The notes beneath the pieces are model-generated. The model did no database searches, was not told the origin of the DNA, and saw nothing but the letters and a program-made list of their open reading frames with translations. The translations under genes were made by a program, and so were the position numbers. From Mycoplasma sp. CAG:877 (GTDB lineage: Bacteria > Bacillota_I > Bacilli_A > RF39 > UBA660): 13,610 nt of DNA. Every line of letters begins with the position of its first letter. The stretch's first letter is position 1. Where the stretch lies: the NCBI GenBank assembly GCA_000433455.1, contig HF992480.1, positions 1 through 13,610 on the forward strand, written 5' to 3'. This document shows positions 1-7,476 of the stretch, in pieces.

Positions 1-1370
1 GTTCAGAACCTGGACGTAGTATGATAAAGATAGATAAGACTGCTCCTACTTGTACAGTTACTAAGAATATAGCAAGTCCAAATGGAGATAATAGTTGGTA
101 CAAGACTAATGTTACTTTAACTATTAATACGACTGATCCAAAAGGATCTAGTGATAGAGCTGTTAACAGTCCTTTAAGTTATGATGTTAAAAATAGTAAT
201 TCTGCATCTTATGGTGGTAATACTTCAGGCACTCAATCTGATACTGCTGGTATAACTTGGTATGGATTTGTAAAAGATGAAGCTGGTAATAAAGGAACCT
301 GTAATTCAGGTAGTTTTAAGGTTGATACTTCTAAACCAACTTGTTCTCTTTCTACTTCCGGAACTGAAGGTGTAGAAAAATGGTTTAGAAGTAATGTTAC
401 TGTAAAATTAGCAAGAAAAAGTGATAGTTTATCAGGCGTTGCTTCTTATGATGTATCATCATCTAGTTCAGCATCATATTCTAATAGAACTTCTGGTACG
501 GTCAGTTCTGAAGGTAGTAGTATAAAATGGTATGGTTATGTAAAAGATAAAGCAGGTAATGTTAATTCTTGTTCTACTACATTTGGAATAGATAAAACTA
601 ATCCTAGTATTTCAACAGATAGTGTTGGTACTGGTACTACATGGTGTTCTGGAAAAGCTATATCTGTAAGTTGTTCTGATTCTTTATCAGGGATGAGAAG
701 TGGAGGAGCTGTTATTGAAGATATGGGTACAACAACTACTGGAACATCTTCTGCATCTGATTCTTTAGGTACTCCAAGATCTGGTAATACTACAACATAT
801 TCATGTACTGATAAAGCAGGTAATACTTCTACTGTTACTAAGTCATTTACAGTTGTACGTAAATCATGCACATCATATAATTCATGTAGGCATAGTAGTT
901 TTGGATGTGAAAGTTATTCTTCAAGATATGATCAATGCAAGATGACTTCAAAGAGTTGTACTATGTCGGCCACAGGTACTAATATATGTCTTAAAGTTAC
1001 TGGTTCAAATGCTTCAGAAAGAAGAAAAAAATGTGAGGCTATTTCAGGCTGTGTTTATAAACAAATGACTTGTGCTGGTGCACATTGGGTATATAGTTGT
1101 CCTTCTGGTTGGACTTTAAGTGGAAAGTTCTGTGTTAAGAATGTTTCTAGTAGTGGAAGTTGTTCTCCAGGAAATGCTTCAAGTTATACTTATGGTTGGG
1201 TATCTGGTTTTGCAGGAAATGGACTTCCAACTTGTAATTCTGGTGGTTCTAGACCTTCTTGTTCTTCTGGTTTAAATGGTTTAACTTATACAACTAGCTG
1301 TACTTGTCAGTCATATAAATATGGAACTGGTTCGGTTTGTGGATGTGCAAAATACAATTGTACTGATTAA
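1..1370 (+). CDS. Secreted protein with Ig-like repeats and Cys-rich C-terminus (5' end missing)
   Basis: The frame is open from base 3. The first ATG (21) lies inside a repeat: the residues around it (GRSMIKIDKTAPT) match a later repeat junction (SGSFKVDTSKPT), so the true start is upstream of the window. Numbering from that Met, three Ig-like repeats start near residues 4, 101 and 190, each opening with a V/I-D-K/T-S/T-x-P motif. The first two also carry a WYG(F/Y)VKD-x-AGN motif; the third has a shorter TDKAGN version. These are typical of bacterial surface-protein repeats. Residues 283-449 hold 19 cysteines and are rich in Ser and Gly, suggesting an extracellular disulfide-bonded domain. 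No C-terminal membrane anchor or sortase motif is visible. The gene converges on the pilus ATPase gene. An adhesin, or a minor pilin with a prepilin N-terminus outside the window, are both possible. The function is inferred, not shown. Confidence 0.85.
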   Translation, partial: SEPGRSMIKIDKTAPTCTVTKNIASPNGDNSWYKTNVTLTINTTDPKGSSDRAVNSPLSYDVKNSNSASYGGNTSGTQSDTAGITWYGFVKDEAGNKGTCNSGSFKVDTSKPTCSLSTSGTEGVEKWFRSNVTVKLARKSDSLSGVASYDVSSSSSASYSNRTSGTVSSEGSSIKWYGYVKDKAGNVNSCSTTFGIDKTNPSISTDSVGTGTTWCSGKAISVSCSDSLSGMRSGGAVIEDMGTTTTGTSSASDSLGTPRSGNTTTYSCTDKAGNTSTVTKSFTVVRKSCTSYNSCRHSSFGCESYSSRYDQCKMTSKSCTMSATGTNICLKVTGSNASERRKKCEAISGCVYKQMTCAGAHWVYSCPSGWTLSGKFCVKNVSSSGSCSPGNASSYTYGWVSGFAGNGLPTCNSGGSRPSCSSGLNGLTYTTSCTCQSYKYGTGSVCGCAKYNCTD

Positions 1371-1381
1371 GATAATAAAAT

Positions 1382-1410
1382 AAAAGAAATGAAAAAAATC
1401 GTTTCTTTTT
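1382..1410 (+). terminator. Weak hairpin terminator after the Ig-repeat gene
   Basis: A stem of about 10 base pairs (1382-1391 with 1400-1409, one G-U pair) encloses an A-rich loop and runs into a T-rich stretch broken by C and G. The stem is nearly all A-T, so it is weaker than the others in this window. It lies 11 bases after the stop codon. Confidence 0.45.
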
Positions 1411-1419
1411 CTTTGAATT

Positions 1420-1445
1420 AAAAAAGAGAAACTATTGAGTTTCTC
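1420..1445 (-). terminator. Rho-independent terminator of the pilus ATPase gene
   Basis: Read on the minus strand, GAGAAACT and AGTTTCTC form a perfect 8-bp stem around the loop CAAT, followed by six T. The stop codon of the ATPase gene (1432-1434) lies inside this hairpin, so coding sequence and terminator overlap. Confidence 0.85.
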
Positions 1446-3636
1446 CTAATTTTGGTAATTGTACAGTTGCAACTGGTTTTACTTGTTGCTTAGTAACTTG
1501 TTGTACTTGTTTTATTGGAATTTGTCCGATAGGCTGTGTTTGTTTAATACTTGGTGTTACCTGTCCAACTGGTTGTACTGTTTTTTGATTATTTACTAAA
1601 CTTGGTGTTTGATTTACTATTTGTCCAACCGGTTTAATATTTTGTATTACTGGTTTTGCTTGTTGTGATATAGCTTGATTAGTAGGTTGTACTATTTTTT
1701 GATTATTTACTAAAACTGGTGTTTGACTTGTTGATTGTACTAATGTTGGTTTAGTGTTTTTAGTTACTGGTTGAACTTGTTGGATTTGTTTAGCATTTTG
1801 CATTACTGGTTGCTTTGAATCAGTTATTAAACTTTGAGGTTGTAGAATTGGTTTATTTATTGTAATAGGTTCTAATACTTTATTATTTGGAATAGTACTT
1901 TGTTTTTGTTGTATATTAGGTATTATTGGTTGTTGAGGTGTTACTGGTTTTACTTGATTTGGAATAATTACTGGCATCTCTTTTGTAATTGGTGCTGTTT
2001 GTTTAGCAATTGTTTCTGGTTTTACAATAGGGATAGTAGGATTCTTATCAATATTTACTGCTTGTTGTTTTGGTACAGGTGGTGTTATTACTTGAGTAGT
2101 AGAAGATTTTACTTCTTGTCCTTTTATTTCTTCAACCTTTGGTTTTTCTGGAACTATATTAGGAATTGGTTCTTTAATAGTAGGTGGGGTAATAATTACT
2201 TCTTGTTCTTTTTCTTTAACTTCTTCCTTCTTTTCTATTTTTACCTCTTCAACTTTTGGTTTGTTTTCTGGAACTGTTTCCTTTTCCTCTTCTTTTTCTT
2301 TCTCTTTATTTTCTTCAGTTTTTGGAATTGCACTATCTAATATATTTTCATCGTCAATAGATTTTGTTAGTGAACTTCCAGTTGAATCATCATCTGGATC
2401 ACTTTCTATTTCAATAACTCTGTATACTTCTTCGAAGCTTGTTAGTCCAGCGATACATTTACCTAGAGCGTCTTGTAACATAGTAATTGTTTTATTTGTA
2501 TATACCATGTCACTTAATTGTTCTTTTGATAGTTTTGTATCATTTAGAGCATTTCTTATTTCTTCATCTAATTCTAGTACTTCTTGAATTGCGATACGTC
2601 CTTTATAACCTTTACGACAAGCTTTACAACCTTCTGGGTTAGCATCATATATTTTTTCAACGTCTTTATTCATGAATTTTTTAAATACTTTTTTCTCGTA
2701 TTTTGTTGTTTCTCTTTCAACTCGACATTTTATACATAATTGTTTAGCAAGTCTTTGAGAAATGATACCAGTTAGGGCAGTTGATAATAAGTAGCGTTCA
2801 ACATCCATATCAAGTAAACGTTCAATAGTTGATAGTGAGTTATTGGTATGGATTGTTGATAAAACTAAGTGTCCAGTAATTGAAGCACGTACGGCAATTT
2901 GTGCTGTTTCAGAGTCACGAATTTCTCCGATTAGAATAACGTTCGGGTCTTGACGTAAGATAGAACGAAGAGCAGCAGCGAAAGTCATACCAATTTCAGC
3001 ATTAACTTGAACTTGGTTCATACCTTCAATGTTCATTTCAATTGGGTCTTCAACAGTAATAATGTTTATTTCAGGTTTATTTAGTCCTTGCAATATAGAG
3101 TAAACTGTTGTAGATTTACCAGAACCGGTTGCTCCAGTTACCAAGATAATTCCATTAGGAACACCCATCATTCTTTTTAATTTTACTAAGTTAGCTGGAT
3201 TAAAACCTAGACTATCAATACCTTGTAAACTTCTGGTATAGTCTAAGATACGAATAACTATTTTTTCACCCTCATTTAAAGGAAGACAAGATACACGCAT
3301 ATCTAAGTATTTTCCCCCAAATTCACCTTTAATAGCACCATCTTGTGGTAGTCTTGATTCAGTTATGTTCATGTTAGCTAAAATCTTTAAACGAGTAGTT
3401 AAGTTTCTTTCAAAAGCTTTTGGAATATGTGTATAATCCTGTAAATCACCGTCGATACGAAATCTAACCATCATACCATCTTCTCTAGGGTCGAAATGGA
3501 TATCTGATGTATTATTTTTTGATGCAGTTATAATAATATAATCGGCAATTTGAGTAATAGGAGTACGTTCAAAATCAAACGCAACCATATTAGTTTCTGC
3601 TTTTTTAACAGCCTTTTTTGTTTGCTCTTCTACCAT
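1432..3636 (-). CDS. GspE/PilB/ComGA-type pilus assembly ATPase with long disordered C-terminal tail
   Basis: This is the cytoplasmic hexameric ATPase family that drives assembly of type IV pili, competence pseudopili or type II secretion pseudopili. Seen in the 734 residues: an N2-like domain (about 25-135), Walker A GATGSGKST (168-176), Asp box TVEDP (194-198), Walker B with the family signature ending in GEIRD (227-241), His box (255-263), and a four-cysteine zinc site (C301, C304, C337, C340). The N-terminal N1/MshEN domain is absent, as in short ComGA-like members. The catalytic core ends near residue 410. Then comes a Glu/Lys-rich stretch (about 410-510) and a Pro/Gln/Val/Lys-rich, low-complexity stretch (510-734), which are not usual in the family. 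The ATG has an AGGGG ribosome site upstream. The gene diverges from two prepilin genes over 96 bases. The family call is certain; which machine it serves is inferred. Confidence 0.95.
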   Translation of the reverse strand: MVEEQTKKAVKKAETNMVAFDFERTPITQIADYIIITASKNNTSDIHFDPREDGMMVRFRIDGDLQDYTHIPKAFERNLTTRLKILANMNITESRLPQDGAIKGEFGGKYLDMRVSCLPLNEGEKIVIRILDYTRSLQGIDSLGFNPANLVKLKRMMGVPNGIILVTGATGSGKSTTVYSILQGLNKPEINIITVEDPIEMNIEGMNQVQVNAEIGMTFAAALRSILRQDPNVILIGEIRDSETAQIAVRASITGHLVLSTIHTNNSLSTIERLLDMDVERYLLSTALTGIISQRLAKQLCIKCRVERETTKYEKKVFKKFMNKDVEKIYDANPEGCKACRKGYKGRIAIQEVLELDEEIRNALNDTKLSKEQLSDMVYTNKTITMLQDALGKCIAGLTSFEEVYRVIEIESDPDDDSTGSSLTKSIDDENILDSAIPKTEENKEKEKEEEKETVPENKPKVEEVKIEKKEEVKEKEQEVIITPPTIKEPIPNIVPEKPKVEEIKGQEVKSSTTQVITPPVPKQQAVNIDKNPTIPIVKPETIAKQTAPITKEMPVIIPNQVKPVTPQQPIIPNIQQKQSTIPNNKVLEPITINKPILQPQSLITDSKQPVMQNAKQIQQVQPVTKNTKPTLVQSTSQTPVLVNNQKIVQPTNQAISQQAKPVIQNIKPVGQIVNQTPSLVNNQKTVQPVGQVTPSIKQTQPIGQIPIKQVQQVTKQQVKPVATVQLPKLGETQ
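1571..1613 (-). repeat. Internal repeat copy A in the ATPase tail
   Basis: A 43-base unit that matches 1685-1727 with four mismatches, at a spacing of 114 bases (38 codons). It encodes the later LVNNQKTVQP copy (residues 680-689), against LVNNQKIVQP at 642-651. It suggests the tail grew by in-frame duplication. Confidence 0.75.
1685..1727 (-). repeat. Internal repeat copy B in the ATPase tail
   Basis: Partner of the repeat at 1571-1613: 43 bases, four mismatches, same reading frame. It encodes the LVNNQKIVQP copy at residues 642-651 of the ATPase. Confidence 0.75.
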
Positions 3637-3691
3637 TATTTCAACCCCTCTTTTTGTTTACTTTTGTATGGTATTTTACTATATTTTATTA

Positions 3692-3697
3692 TATAAT
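3692..3697 (+). promoter_or_regulatory. Candidate -10 box for the prepilin genes
   Basis: A perfect TATAAT lies 36 bases before the TTG start at 3733, in the 96-base spacer between the divergent ATPase and prepilin genes. No good -35 box is seen at 17-base spacing. The spacer must also hold the ATPase promoter on the minus strand, where several AT-rich -10-like boxes exist but none stands out. Confidence 0.45.
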
Positions 3698-3732
3698 AGA
3701 TTTAGAAGAATAGCAAGGAGAGAAGTGATAAA

Positions 3733-4353
3733 TTGTTAAAATTAAATAATAAGGGTTTTGTTCTGGTTGAAACTTTAATAAGTGCTGTATTTATTATGTC
3801 TTTGTTTTCAATTATTTATGTGAATTTTTATCCAATAATGGCAGAGTATGAAAAGAGAGAGGCTTATGATGATGTTGACAGTAAATATGCTACTTATTGG
3901 ATAAAGAAAGTTATTCAGAGTGGGAGTGTTTCATTTGATGGGACTATTAGTACGGACATAGCCAATAATAAATATCATAAGTTTCAATGTGCAGATATTG
4001 ATCCTACCGATGTTACAGCTTTAAATTACTGTAATGAGTTATTTAGTGAGTTTGAAGTTGCTAAAGATGATGCAGGTAAACTTAATATATATATAACTAG
4101 TTATAAAATAGGAAATAGAAATGATATGAATGATAAAAATAATTTTAAGGGAGTAGTTGAAGAGAATACTGGAGGGGATTTTACTTCTGGATTTCAAGAT
4201 TATGTAAGCTATTTACCGACATACTCAAAAGTTTCATCTTTAAATGGTGCATGTTATAGAGTATTAGTTGAATTTCATCATACAAAGAATGATAACGATT
4301 ATTGGACTTATTCAACATTAGAATTAATAAAAGGAAATGAGAGGTGTTGGTAG
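3733..4353 (+). CDS. Prepilin-like protein 1 (type IV pilin/pseudopilin family)
   Basis: The 206-residue product starts with a short positive leader, MLKLNNKG, then F-V-L-V-E and a hydrophobic helix to about residue 35. This is the prepilin peptidase signal: cleavage after G8, Glu at +5 (E13). The mature protein would be a membrane-anchored subunit that the ATPase drives into a fibre. The globular part (about 40-206) has no recognised domain and four cysteines (C86, C100, C174, C205), enough for two disulfides. The start is TTG at 3733; AAGGAG at 3715-3720 sits 12 bases before it, rather far, but no closer in-frame start keeps the leader. Its stop codon shares one base with the start of the next gene. 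The family call is firm; major versus minor pilin cannot be told. Confidence 0.88.
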   Translation: MLKLNNKGFVLVETLISAVFIMSLFSIIYVNFYPIMAEYEKREAYDDVDSKYATYWIKKVIQSGSVSFDGTISTDIANNKYHKFQCADIDPTDVTALNYCNELFSEFEVAKDDAGKLNIYITSYKIGNRNDMNDKNNFKGVVEENTGGDFTSGFQDYVSYLPTYSKVSSLNGACYRVLVEFHHTKNDNDYWTYSTLELIKGNERCW

Positions 4354-4973
4354 TGAAAAAACTTAATAATAAGGGCCTTACAACTATTGAACTTTTAATT
4401 TCATTTGTTTTACTTGCTATATTAGTGGCTTCTTTATATGGAACAGTTGAAACTTATAAAAATAGACAAAGTATAGAAGAATTTAAAGATGAGATTTATA
4501 CTTATAAGAATCTTTTAACAAAAGAAGTTCAAAGTGATTTAATAAAGAAGGGTTTAATTGATGTAAAAATAGAAAATACACCTTTAGATGCTAGTAATTC
4601 TAGTAATATTATTCCAGAAAAATATAAGGCAATATTTTATTTTAAGGATGGTAGTCATACTGTTTTAGAAACTACTAGAATAGTTGCTGATGATTATGGG
4701 GCTTCTGCTGCTACTGCTACTACTTGTCCATCTGGTCGTAATGATAAATTTGTAGTTAGTTATGGAACAGATGGTAATATGTATGATTATCCACTACCTA
4801 GTGTTGGTTATGGTACAAATGACGAAGGATGTAGAATAGAGGATTTAAGAATATCTTCTATAAATATGAGTGCTACTAATAAAGTTTTAAAAATACATAT
4901 TATTTTTTATCACCCAGACTTTGGAAATAAATATGGAATTAATATAGTAACACCAATTAACTTTAATAGATAA
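4353..4973 (+). CDS. Prepilin-like protein 2 (type IV pilin/pseudopilin family)
   Basis: GTG at 4353 is chosen as start, not the in-frame GTG at 4344. GAGAGGTG at 4339-4346 is then a well-placed ribosome site, and the leader MKKLNNKG matches that of the preceding prepilin (MLKLNNKG). The upstream TAG and this GTG share one G, so translation is probably coupled. The signal is G8/L9 with Glu at +5 (E13), followed by a hydrophobic helix to about residue 30 and a heptad-like amphipathic extension. The product has 206 residues and two cysteines (C125, C160). Beyond the N-terminus it resembles prepilin 1 little, so the two are likely different subunits of one fibre or pseudopilus. The 3' end overlaps the converging ylbJ-like gene by 11 bases. 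Confidence 0.87.
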   Translation: MKKLNNKGLTTIELLISFVLLAILVASLYGTVETYKNRQSIEEFKDEIYTYKNLLTKEVQSDLIKKGLIDVKIENTPLDASNSSNIIPEKYKAIFYFKDGSHTVLETTRIVADDYGASAATATTCPSGRNDKFVVSYGTDGNMYDYPLPSVGYGTNDEGCRIEDLRISSINMSATNKVLKIHIIFYHPDFGNKYGINIVTPINFNR

Positions 4974-5853
4974 AATACGATAATAAGAAAAGAATTGTTG
5001 CGAATAGTATTTGAAGGAGTCTTCCAAGAATAAAATATTTATATTTAAGAGAAGTATTAGTAATAATACTTTTTATTTGGATATGAATAGATAAACTACC
5101 AAAAGAGAAGAAAATTATAATTAGAAGAGATTTTAATAATTTATTTGATAATAGAGAAATAGAGAATAGACCTTTAGTTAGATCAAAGATACCATTTAAT
5201 AGGACATGAGATAAGACATTTAAAGTTAAATATTTATTTATGATTACTGTTATTAAATAGAAAAATACTGAAGTACCATAGATTATTAAGATTACTTTTA
5301 GAGAGTCTATGATTGCTTTAGATAAGGACTCTGAAAAATCTTTTGATGTGGAGTCATTTATAGTAATGACTTCTTTTTTTGGTGGTTTAAATATTAAAGC
5401 AATTATTAAGTTACTTAGAATTAGACAGATTAGTATTTTTAGAGCAAGAGTTTTATTAAGAAGAATTGTTACAGTATTTAGGACAAACATAGGATTAGGA
5501 AAATGAGTAAAAGATAAGAGATAATTAGCAGTTTTGTTAGATATTAGGCCCTTATCTAGTAAATCTTTTGTGTATTTAGATCCGGAAGGAATACCAGATA
5601 AAATGCTCATTATGGTTACATAGAAGATACTACCATTTAGTTTTAATTTATTATTTATTAATTCTATTAGACCTTGATCTATTAGGATAGTTGATAACAT
5701 AAAGAAAATAAAATTAGTAGAGAAAAGTTTTGTATAGAAGAGTTTTGTGTAGTCTATGATACTTTTAATTATAAGAGTGGAATTAATAGTATAGAGAATT
5801 AATAGTGTTAATAGAAATGTAATAATAATAATTCTTTGATAAGTTTTTTTCAT
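4963..5853 (-). CDS. ylbJ: YlbJ/SpoVV-like membrane protein (nucleoside-recognition/Gate family), short form
   Basis: A 296-residue polytopic membrane protein with about seven or eight hydrophobic segments. Two family hallmarks are visible: the loop SGIPSGSKYTKDLLDKGLIS (86-105) followed by LLSFTHFPNP (112-121), and the C-terminal SFGSLSIHIQ (250-259), matching the FGGLSxHxQ motif of YlbJ. In B. subtilis YlbJ (SpoVV) moves dipicolinic acid across the outer forespore membrane; whether this protein transports the same compound is unknown. It is about 110 residues shorter than the roughly 400-residue B. subtilis protein. ATG at 5851-5853 has GGAG four bases upstream. It diverges from the YlbL-like protease gene over 37 bases; ylbJ and ylbL are also close neighbours in B. 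subtilis, which supports both calls. Confidence 0.82.
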   Translation of the reverse strand: MKKTYQRIIIITFLLTLLILYTINSTLIIKSIIDYTKLFYTKLFSTNFIFFMLSTILIDQGLIELINNKLKLNGSIFYVTIMSILSGIPSGSKYTKDLLDKGLISNKTANYLLSFTHFPNPMFVLNTVTILLNKTLALKILICLILSNLIIALIFKPPKKEVITINDSTSKDFSESLSKAIIDSLKVILIIYGTSVFFYLITVIINKYLTLNVLSHVLLNGIFDLTKGLFSISLLSNKLLKSLLIIIFFSFGSLSIHIQIKSIITNTSLKYKYFILGRLLQILFATILFLLSYFIY

Positions 5854-5877
5854 ATTTCTCCATTTCTTTGTTATAAT
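5849..5877 (+). promoter_or_regulatory. Promoter of the Lon-like protease operon
   Basis: TTCATA (5849-5854, four of six bases of TTGACA) and TATAAT (5872-5877) are separated by 17 bases. The -35 box overlaps the start codon of the divergent ylbJ-like gene, so the two genes may interfere with each other. The -10 box ends only 13 bases before the ATG at 5891, implying a leader of roughly 7-10 bases. Confidence 0.6.
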
Positions 5878-5890
5878 TAAACAAGGTGAT

Positions 5891-6910
5891 ATGATGATTA
5901 AAAGATTTTTTAATGATACAGTAGAATTTATTAAGGAAGAGTATAAATTTATTATATTTTTACTACTTAGTGTTATTTTATTCTTGTTCCCAGTTAATTA
6001 TTATATTATTGTTGGGGGAGATATTAGTGATATTGATGAGAGAGTTATAATTAGTGATTCTTATAATAGTAAGGGGAGTTTCAATATATCTTATGTTTCA
6101 GAATTAAAGGGTAGACTTGGTCCTTATTTACTTAGTTATATTATTCCAGGATGGGAAAGTGAAAGTGCTAATGATTATAAATATGTAGATGAGGAGACTA
6201 TTCAAGATATTGAGTTTAGAAATAGACTTGATTTAGTTAGTACTAATGGTAACGCTATTAAATGGGCTTATGAGTTAGCTAGTAAGGAGTATAAGATTGT
6301 AGATACTAAGGTTTATGTTATATCTGTTAGTGATGATATGCCTAGTAATTTAAAAATAGGAGATAGGATTGTTAAGTTTGATGATAAGGAAATAGAAAAT
6401 GTTAATAGTATTAGAGAGTATTTAGGAAGTGTTTCTAAGGATGAGGTTACTATTACAGTTATTAGAAATAATAAGGAAGTTAATATAACTGCTAAAGTTT
6501 ATTCTGAAAATGGTAAGAAATTAATTGGTGTTTATTTACAAGAAGTTAGTGAGTATGAAACTGATCCAGACGTGGAGATTAAGTTTAAGAGTAGAGAGTC
6601 TGGTCCATCAGCGGGTTTAATTACAACTTTATCTATATATGATAAATTAACGGAAGAGGATTTAACTAAAGGATTAAAGATTGCTGGTACTGGTACAATT
6701 GAAGCAGATGGGTCAATTGGTAAAATTGGTGGAGTTAAATATAAGTTAGCAGGAGCAGTTAAAAATAAGGCCGATGTGTTTTTAGTACCTAGTGGAGATA
6801 ATTATGAAGAGTGTGTTAAATTAAAAAGAGATAATAAATATAAAATTAAGATAATAGGAGTTTCAACAATAGAAGAAGCTATAGAAAAATTAGAAAATTT
6901 GGAGGTTTGA
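5891..6910 (+). CDS. ylbL: YlbL-like membrane-anchored PDZ-Lon serine protease
   Basis: The 339-residue product has a short cytoplasmic N-terminus, one membrane helix (about 18-42), a PDZ domain (about 145-210) and a Lon-type proteolytic domain (about 225-335). The Ser-Lys dyad is visible: S240 in GPSAG and K283 in GGVKYK, 43 residues apart as in E. coli Lon. Length and order match B. subtilis YlbL (DdcP), which degrades the cell-division inhibitor YneA during recovery from DNA damage. A like role here is inferred; no yneA-like gene is in the window. Two tandem ATG codons (5891 and 5894) follow the ribosome site AAGGTGAT; 5894 gives the GGTGAT-N3-ATG spacing seen upstream of the CinA-like gene, so it may be the true start. 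First gene of a three-gene operon. Confidence 0.9.
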   Translation: MMIKRFFNDTVEFIKEEYKFIIFLLLSVILFLFPVNYYIIVGGDISDIDERVIISDSYNSKGSFNISYVSELKGRLGPYLLSYIIPGWESESANDYKYVDEETIQDIEFRNRLDLVSTNGNAIKWAYELASKEYKIVDTKVYVISVSDDMPSNLKIGDRIVKFDDKEIENVNSIREYLGSVSKDEVTITVIRNNKEVNITAKVYSENGKKLIGVYLQEVSEYETDPDVEIKFKSRESGPSAGLITTLSIYDKLTEEDLTKGLKIAGTGTIEADGSIGKIGGVKYKLAGAVKNKADVFLVPSGDNYEECVKLKRDNKYKIKIIGVSTIEEAIEKLENLEV

Positions 6911-6915
6911 TTTGA

Positions 6916-7458
6916 ATGAAAATAGGAATAGATATAGATAATACTATTTGTTCGACAGATGAATTACTGGATAAGAAAATAGATGATTATATTAAAGAAA
7001 AAGGAATGAGTCAAAAAGAATTCTTTAGTGATATTAAATATATGAGTGATTTTTATGAAGAGAAGTTGTTGGAGGTTGTGTTTGAGGATCAGGTTAAAGA
7101 TGGTTTTTTAGATGTGTTAAACAAGCTTAAAATTAATAATGAGATAATAATAGTTACAGCTCGTAATGAAAAGTTAAGTAGGAGCTTTCAAAATATGAGG
7201 AAAGCTACTTTAGAATGGTTAGAAAAAAATAATATATATTATGATAAGTATTATGATGATGCATATAAAGAAGGAAAAGTTAAGGTTTGTAAGGATGAGG
7301 CAATTGATATTATTATTGATGATGATATCAATAATTATTTAGCTTTTAAAGATAGTGGAATTAAAACATTACTTTTTGATGATAAGGGTAAATATTTAGA
7401 TATAGTTGATCGAGTTGGATCTTGGAGAGAAGTAGAAGAAGTTTTATTTAATGATTAG
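6916..7458 (+). CDS. HAD-family 5'-nucleotidase-like phosphatase (NT5C type)
   Basis: A 180-residue HAD-superfamily protein. Motif I is D6-I-D8-N-T10 (nucleophile and general acid), motif II is V80-T81-A-R, motif III is a Lys near 121-126, and motif IV is the acidic run I134-D-D-D137. A W170-containing VGSWREVEEVL at the C-terminus matches the end of NT5C-like proteins. The family dephosphorylates (deoxy)nucleoside 5'-monophosphates; the substrate here cannot be read from sequence. All catalytic motifs are present, so it is probably active. ATG at 6916 is five bases after the protease stop; its ribosome site GGAGG (6901-6905) lies in the last codons of the protease gene, so translation is likely coupled. 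Confidence 0.85.
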   Translation: MKIGIDIDNTICSTDELLDKKIDDYIKEKGMSQKEFFSDIKYMSDFYEEKLLEVVFEDQVKDGFLDVLNKLKINNEIIIVTARNEKLSRSFQNMRKATLEWLEKNNIYYDKYYDDAYKEGKVKVCKDEAIDIIIDDDINNYLAFKDSGIKTLLFDDKGKYLDIVDRVGSWREVEEVLFND

Positions 7459-7476
7459 TATATTAGGAGTTTTAGG

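Noticed and set aside
536..871. Minus-strand open frame inside the Ig-repeat gene
   Set aside because: The plus strand here encodes clear Ig-like repeats; the reverse frame is a by-product of low stop density.
1900..2340. Open frame on the plus strand, very rich in Phe, Trp, Tyr and Asn
   Set aside because: It is the mirror of the Lys/Glu/Gln/Pro-rich tail of the ATPase gene; the odd composition follows from the opposite strand and there is no matching upstream signal.
2261..2587. Second plus-strand open frame over the ATPase gene
   Set aside because: Ser/Phe-rich shadow of the conserved ATPase coding sequence, with no ribosome site or family resemblance.
5309..5506. Plus-strand open frame inside the ylbJ-like gene
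   Set aside because: Covers conserved YlbJ motif-bearing sequence on the minus strand; no homology features of its own.
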